The notes under the pieces were generated by a model. That model had not been told where the DNA came from and did not search any database. It worked only from the letters and a program-made list of their open reading frames with translations. The translations under genes were made by a program, and so were the position numbers. 10,274 bases of DNA from Deltaproteobacteria bacterium. GTDB taxonomy: Bacteria; Myxococcota_A; UBA796; CAJQPC01. Positions 7,501 through 10,274 of this stretch are shown one piece after another; within the stretch, counting starts at the first letter, position 1, and each line of letters starts with the position of its first letter. Location: contig JADKFE010000099.1 of NCBI GenBank assembly GCA_016717595.1, forward strand, positions 1 to 10,274. Direction: 5' to 3'.

Positions 7501-8206
7501 CTTGGACGCCCAGCGCGCGCTCGGTCGTGGGCGGCGGCGCGGCGGCCCAGGCCGCGAGGGCCTCGGCGGCGAGGATGTCCAGCGCCGTGTCCGCCGGGCG
7601 GGCCATCTTGATCAGCGCGGCGCGGCGCCAGGCCCGCAGCGCCGTGGCCTCGTCTTGGGCCGTCGCCGCGGCCTCAAGCGCCTCGGCGGAGGCCCCGTCC
7701 TCAACCCGGGCGGCGGCGTCTAAGGCGGCGGCGAGGCGGCGATCGAGGCTCGGCGCGGCGAGGCCCGGGGCGAGGCTGAGCCCGGCGCTGAGTCCGCTGT
7801 AGAGCTGCAGCTCCAGGGTGTCGGCGGCGTCCTCAGCGGCGCAAGCCGCCTCGACCGCCGCCCGCCAACGCGCCGCGTCTACGCCCTCGGGGGGCCGCTG
7901 CAGGCGCTCTCCGGCGCGGTGAATGGCGCGGGCCCGGGCGCGCTCGGCGGCGAGGCGAACGGCGCCGGGATCATGCAGAGGTGTGTCGACCAAGGCCGGG
8001 AACGCGCGCTCAAACGGGACGTCTCCGGCAAAAAAACGCTCGGCGTCGCTCGCCCGCGCCCGGGCGGCCTGGGCGCGGGCGGCGAGCGCGGGGAGCGTCT
8101 CCTGCTCTAACCGAGCCGCGGCGACGGGATCTTCGGCGTGTCCCGGCGACGGGGCGCCGAGGAGCGCGAGGCACAGGAGCGGCGTGAACAGCGGGCGGAG
8201 GCGCAT
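4565..8206 (-). CDS. large periplasmic coiled-coil / multi-pass membrane protein with degenerate P-loop NTPase-like domain and C-terminal winged helix
   Basis: 1213 residues; I do not recognise a named family. A Sec signal peptide covers 1-24 (h-region LLCLALLG, likely cleavage after GHA24). Residues 25-560 are Ala-rich, charged and helical, with coiled-coil character strongest at about 285-545. About five or six hydrophobic segments follow (582-607, 652-678, 681-694, 732-755, 762-782, possibly 812-830). The cytoplasmic part has a P-loop-like GDRGAGLD (910-917) after strand AVVIV, lacking the Walker A Lys and Ser/Thr; a Walker-B-like strand LIVVMD (974-979) without the second acidic residue; and WVCAART (1010-1016), placed like a sensor strand. 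A winged-helix-like segment (about 1135-1205: STEDLFLLTAL, ALRAACRRLEALGVL) ends the protein. Signal, periplasmic coiled coil and multi-pass region recall MscK/MscM, but no MscS pore is present; the next gene, 16 nt away, encodes one. The ATG at 8206 is chosen because it begins the signal peptide; its ribosome site is weak. Reading further upstream in this frame to 8530 gives implausible sequence antisense to the frame of the kinase gene. Confidence 0.85.
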   Translation of the reverse strand: MRLRPLFTPLLCLALLGAPSPGHAEDPVAAARLEQETLPALAARAQAARARASDAERFFAGDVPFERAFPALVDTPLHDPGAVRLAAERARARAIHRAGERLQRPPEGVDAARWRAAVEAACAAEDAADTLELQLYSGLSAGLSLAPGLAAPSLDRRLAAALDAAARVEDGASAEALEAAATAQDEATALRAWRRAALIKMARPADTALDILAAEALAAWAAAPPPTTERALGVQDRLLRALPLLGAAPRAEAEGVIAAIDADHVSPQLLALSAPVQRAERPRTVSELEAWLRAATQSVEQAEDAAQAVIADPASSPGARAVAEARRDAAAARRDALSAELDAARALDAAGGAIEGASVDALDRLAQEARDRAEGANSAAEAALRAHTVALRERVAAETRDEASRRAAAATALAELRARREAASAALREAAALASLDPDRARRLDAAYIEARALTTALQQLAEDAADRARALRAARPAEAHDEAQEGSEALAELAAAQADLRAAALGRQRAAEAEQDAAVRLLIEARALRREGRALASGAARRQGQQAFIPELAEELRTTWIVAESRLRAVVSGLFGLPALATDLTALLGLIVGSIELLIGGLLWLVLRRRLPGIVEAELLAIEAAEPLAEGVRPTLLRLARAGLTPGPLPALAAPLAAPLTAAVDLCAAAAALSFLGGRLPALSLVVTVLAARAATRGLPGLTDAALASADAEHPALRVVSEETIRRVRRWVTALVSWRALTAVALAVAWELLAADRAAQGVGALSVAAGILLCVMFLASWSDELRAAAAADMSPTALTRLAARPVKGWAKVPQAALGVVALTLDTVWQGGTELLASRAQLRWVTAALARRQLGARGVEGDALSAEQRDALASAPLDAPPNVRRAVARVLAERDDWRRTHRRGAVVIVGDRGAGLDRLPELLAEGAPNLLVLRPPRRISDAKGARAWLAEALGAESSDPQALCSAAISRSEELIVVMDLHLLMLRGVGGFAALGALLDVIQRGAEERLWVCAARTPLWRYLEGAPGAVDLGVFRAPIELGALRADALESWLLGAEVAAGFVPSFTRLAAVGGVSDARGEARARAAWARLIEDLSQGAPEVARALWLHSLRAGASPEQIEHGPPRLDGLDALDQLSTEDLFLLTALAIHGPMTLTELVEALNRPDSALRAACRRLEALGVLMGELSGELYELHPRLHPQILRVLRQRALLETA

Positions 8207-8216
8207 ACGAGTCCAG
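8207..8216 (-). repeat. leader 10-mer CTGGACTCGT, copy upstream of the large membrane protein
   Basis: On the minus strand CTGGACTCGT directly precedes the ATG at 8206. An identical 10-mer lies at 3534-3525, 15 nt upstream of the tldD GTG. Both are in presumed 5' leaders of genes encoding exported proteins. Function unknown; it may be chance. Confidence 0.35.
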
Positions 8217-8232
8217 AGCGAGCGACCCCTGA

Positions 8233-8262
8233 ATAATAGCCCCGACGCCGCCCCGTCGCCAA
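8233..8262 (-). promoter_or_regulatory. sigma70-like promoter for the large membrane protein and mscS
   Basis: In the 85-nt gap between the kinase stop (8292) and the ATG at 8206, the minus strand shows TTGGCG (8262-8257) as a -35 box and TATTAT (8238-8233) as a -10 box with an 18-nt spacer. The -10 box differs from TATAAT at one position and is one of very few AT-rich hexamers nearby. Transcription would start about 20 nt before the ATG. It would let the membrane protein and channel be expressed separately from the two-component pair. Confidence 0.5.
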
Positions 8263-8291
8263 GCGGCGCACAACAATTGGCGGCGGCGCCC

Positions 8292-9599
8292 TCACCGCCC
8301 CAGCCGCAGCACCGCCCGCAGCCCGCCGCCGGGGCGCGCCTCCAACCACACGTCGCCGCCGTGCCGCCGGGCGATGCCCCGGGCCAAGGCCAGCCCCAGC
8401 CCCGCGCCGGGGGTGGCGCGGTCGCCCAGGCGCACAAAACGCTCAAAGGCGCGCTCAAGCTCGGCGGGGGTGAGGCCCGGGCCCTCGTCATCCACCACAA
8501 ACCGCGCGCCGTCGCCGTCGGCCTGAACACACACGGTCACCGGGGCGCCGGGGGCGTAGCGGGCGGCGTTGCGCAGGAGGTTCGCCAGGGCCACCTCGAC
8601 CAAGGCGCCGTTCACGGACAGCTCGGGGTCGGCCGCTAAGGTGAGGGTGACCCCACAGCCCGCCGCGTCCAGGGCCGCCGCCTCGCTGCGCAGGGCGCGC
8701 TGGGCGAGGGCCGAGGCGCGCTCGACCTGGCGGCTCAGCTCCACCTGGCCCGCGTCTACCCGGGCGAGGCCGAGCAGAGACTCCACGAGGGACCGTAGCT
8801 CATCCGTCGTCTCTTTGGCGCGAAGCAGCGCGTCTCGGAGCTCCTCAGCGGGGCGTGGGCGGCGTAAGGCCAGCTCTAACTCACCAGAGAGCGCGGTGAT
8901 GGGGCTGCGCAGCTCATGGGCGGCGGCGGCGATAAATCGGGCCTGCGCGGCGTCGCTCTCTTGCAGGCGCAACAGGAGATCGTTCACCGCCTGGGACACC
9001 ACGCTCAGCTCCTCGGGGCCAACATCGGGCAGCCGCGCGTTGGGGCGTGACAAGGCGTCTAAGGCGGCGGCGAGCTGGTGGATGGGGCTCAGCGCCCGAC
9101 GCAGACGACGGGTGAGCAGCGCGCCGCCGCCCAGGGCGACACACACAGACGCGAGGCCGTAGAGCAGGCCAAAGGGCAAGACGCTCTGTGTCCAATGAAC
9201 CCGGGGGCCCTCGGCGAGCACGAGGGCGTGGGGGTGTTTGTTCTCCGACGCGCGGCTCGGCGGGTGGGGCTCCTCCACGGCGAGCAGGAGCAGGCGCCGA
9301 TCGCCCACGTCGTGAAGCTGGGCTTGTTCGGTGCTGAGCGCGGCCTCGGCCCAGCCGGGCCCTAGGGCCGGATCGTCGGGGTTTACCCGCCGGGCGGAGA
9401 CCGGGGACTCCACATGCCCGGCGGTCCACACCTCTCCGGGCGCTGGGGCGTGGGCCGCCGCCGCCAACAGCGCCGCGTCGAGAGACTGTGTGGCGCGCCA
9501 ATGGATGAGCGCCCCGGTGATGAGCCCGGTGACGAGCAGCGCCAAGGACAGGCCGCCCACGGCGACGAACAACACCTGCCGGGTGAGCGACGCGCGCAC
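8292..9599 (-). CDS. sensor histidine kinase (HAMP, HisKA, HATPase)
   Basis: 435 residues, typical for a membrane two-component kinase. TM1 is at about 10-33, a roughly 105-residue periplasmic sensor at 35-139, TM2 at about 141-162, and a HAMP-like region at 163-215. The H-box is AAAAHELRSP with phospho-acceptor His228. The ATPase domain has the N-box NLLRNAARYA (340-349, Asn344), G1 DDEGPGL (370-376), the F-box FERFVR (385-390) and G2 GAGLGLALARG (398-408). It should phosphorylate the adjacent response regulator; its ligand is unknown, and the sensor segment matches nothing I recognise. The GTG start at 9599-9597 is 3 nt after the regulator's stop. GGAG (9610-9607) inside the regulator's last codons is 7 nt upstream, so the two are co-translated. 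It is followed after 85 nt by the large membrane protein and MscS channel. Confidence 0.95.
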   Translation of the reverse strand: MRASLTRQVLFVAVGGLSLALLVTGLITGALIHWRATQSLDAALLAAAAHAPAPGEVWTAGHVESPVSARRVNPDDPALGPGWAEAALSTEQAQLHDVGDRRLLLLAVEEPHPPSRASENKHPHALVLAEGPRVHWTQSVLPFGLLYGLASVCVALGGGALLTRRLRRALSPIHQLAAALDALSRPNARLPDVGPEELSVVSQAVNDLLLRLQESDAAQARFIAAAAHELRSPITALSGELELALRRPRPAEELRDALLRAKETTDELRSLVESLLGLARVDAGQVELSRQVERASALAQRALRSEAAALDAAGCGVTLTLAADPELSVNGALVEVALANLLRNAARYAPGAPVTVCVQADGDGARFVVDDEGPGLTPAELERAFERFVRLGDRATPGAGLGLALARGIARRHGGDVWLEARPGGGLRAVLRLGR

Positions 9600-9602
9600 G
9601 CC

Positions 9603-10274
9603 TCAGCTCCGATCATCGGCGAGCAAAAACCCCACACCCCGCACAGTGTGCAGGAGCGGGCGCTCGTGGCCCTTGTCGATCTTGGCGCGAAGGTAAGAGA
9701 TGTAGACGTCAACGAGGTTTGTGCCAGGGTCACGTTTGAGATCCCAGACCTGATCCAGGAGCTTTGAGCGGCTCACCACACGCCCGGCGTTCTCGGCGAG
9801 CACCCGCAGCAGTCGCAGCTCCTGCGCGGTGAGGCTCACCTCGACCCCAGCGCGCCACACCCGCAGCGCTGTTGTGTCTACGACCAGATCCCCCACGGTC
9901 AGGCGCCCCGCCGCCGCGCCGCCGCTGCGCCGGGAGAGCGCCGTGATTCGGGCGAGCAGCTCCTCAAACGCGAAGGGTTTGTTGAGGTAATCATCCGCGC
10001 CGCCATACAGCCCCTCGACGCGGTCCTCCACACGGTCCATGGCCGTGAGCACCAGGGCGGGCCGTGTGTCGCCTCGCGCACGCAGCGCGCGCACCAAGGC
10101 GAGGCCGTCGCCGTCGGGCAACATGCGGTCGACGATGAGCAGATCGATCTCCATCAGATCCAGCCGGGCCTGGGCGCCCTTGAGATCTGTCACATGCTCG
10201 ACGCGGTGGCCCTCTTCAGTGAGCCCGCGGGTGAGGAAGTCGGCGATTCGGCGGTCGTCTTCGATGAGCAGGAT
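9603..10274 (-). CDS. OmpR/PhoB-family response regulator (5' end off right edge)
   Basis: 223 residues are visible and the frame is open to the right edge. The first visible residues, ILLIEDD, belong to the first receiver strand, so only a couple of residues including the start are missing. The receiver domain (fragment residues 1-112) has the acidic pocket Glu5-Asp6-Asp7, phospho-acceptor Asp49 in LIVDRMLPDGDG, Thr77 in LVLTAMD and Lys99 in NKPF. The C-terminal winged-helix DNA-binding domain (about 122-223) shows LTAQELRLLRVL, the recognition-helix region TNLVDVYISYLRAKID and the terminal hairpin HTVRGVGFLL. It is a DNA-binding transcription regulator of the OmpR class; the receiver's opening (IADFLTRGL) is reminiscent of CusR/QseB-type proteins, but the target genes are not shown by the sequence. 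The cognate kinase follows 3 nt downstream. An in-frame GTG at 10193 is internal and would delete the acidic pocket. Confidence 0.95.
   Translation of the reverse strand: MLLIEDDRRIADFLTRGLTEEGHRVEHVTDLKGAQARLDLMEIDLLIVDRMLPDGDGLALVRALRARGDTRPALVLTAMDRVEDRVEGLYGGADDYLNKPFAFEELLARITALSRRSGGAAAGRLTVGDLVVDTTALRVWRAGVEVSLTAQELRLLRVLAENAGRVVSRSKLLDQVWDLKRDPGTNLVDVYISYLRAKIDKGHERPLLHTVRGVGFLLADDRS
9607..9610 (-). promoter_or_regulatory. ribosome binding site of the histidine kinase
   Basis: GGAG lies 7 nt upstream of the GTG at 9599 and within the last codons of the response regulator. It supports this GTG as the kinase start and indicates coupled translation of regulator and kinase. Confidence 0.6.

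Noticed and set aside
5283..7802. A plus-strand open frame of 839 codons opposite the large membrane protein gene
   Set aside because: It is antisense to a gene with signal peptide, membrane segments and domain structure. Its product is Arg/Ser/Ala-rich without motifs. Reversed Ala codons (GGC/CGC) rarely create stops, so long antisense frames are expected.
8263..8294. Terminator after the histidine kinase stop
   Set aside because: GGCGG...CCGCC can pair, but no U-tract follows and GC-rich pairing is ubiquitous here.
8207..8530. N-terminal extension of the large membrane protein up to 8530
   Set aside because: The extra 108 residues run into the histidine kinase gene in another frame and show no family features. 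The ATG at 8206 begins a clean signal peptide.
9603..10193. Response regulator starting at the internal GTG at 10193
   Set aside because: The frame is open to the window edge and the residues upstream (ILLIEDD...) are the first strand and acidic pocket of the receiver domain.

Overview
This is a very GC-rich window in which every gene I can support lies on the minus strand, so the biological order runs from high to low coordinates. It looks like a Gram-negative bacterium: there is a Tat lipoprotein signal, a periplasmic coiled-coil membrane protein, an MscS channel and an OmpR-type two-component pair. The strong Ala/Arg/Asp bias, GTG starts and GGAGG ribosome sites would fit Myxococcota or another 'deltaproteobacterial' lineage, but no marker gene fixes the taxon.

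Layout in transcription order: (1) 10274-9603, an OmpR/PhoB-type response regulator missing only its first residues at the window edge. (2) 9599-8292, its sensor histidine kinase, 3 nt downstream. (3) An 85-nt gap with a good sigma70-like promoter. (4) 8206-4565, a 1213-residue protein with a signal peptide, a roughly 500-residue Ala-rich helical/coiled-coil periplasmic region, a multi-pass membrane region, a degenerate P-loop NTPase-like cytoplasmic domain and a C-terminal winged helix. (5) 4548-3712, a compact MscS-family mechanosensitive channel, 16 nt downstream. (6) A 202-nt gap with a G-quadruplex-type tract, a palindrome and a 10-bp tandem repeat over the ribosome site. (7) 3509-1961, a TldD-type metallopeptidase with a Tat lipoprotein signal, broken by an apparent one-base frameshift near 2510. 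(8) 1968-652, its TldE/PmbA partner, overlapping by 8 nt. (9) 655 to the left edge, an alpha/beta hydrolase with an Asp nucleophile, overlapping by 3 nt.

Two modules seem to share a direction. The first (1-5) reads as two-component regulation next to a two-gene mechanosensitive assembly. The large protein resembles the non-pore part of MscK/MscM-type channels fused to a pseudo-NTPase and winged helix, and the adjacent gene supplies the MscS pore. This is the best candidate here for an undescribed system. The second (7-9) is a TldD/TldE protease operon whose TldD appears to be exported as a lipoprotein, which is unlike the cytoplasmic E. coli pair.

No tRNA, rRNA, CRISPR array, insertion sequence or convincing intrinsic terminator was seen.
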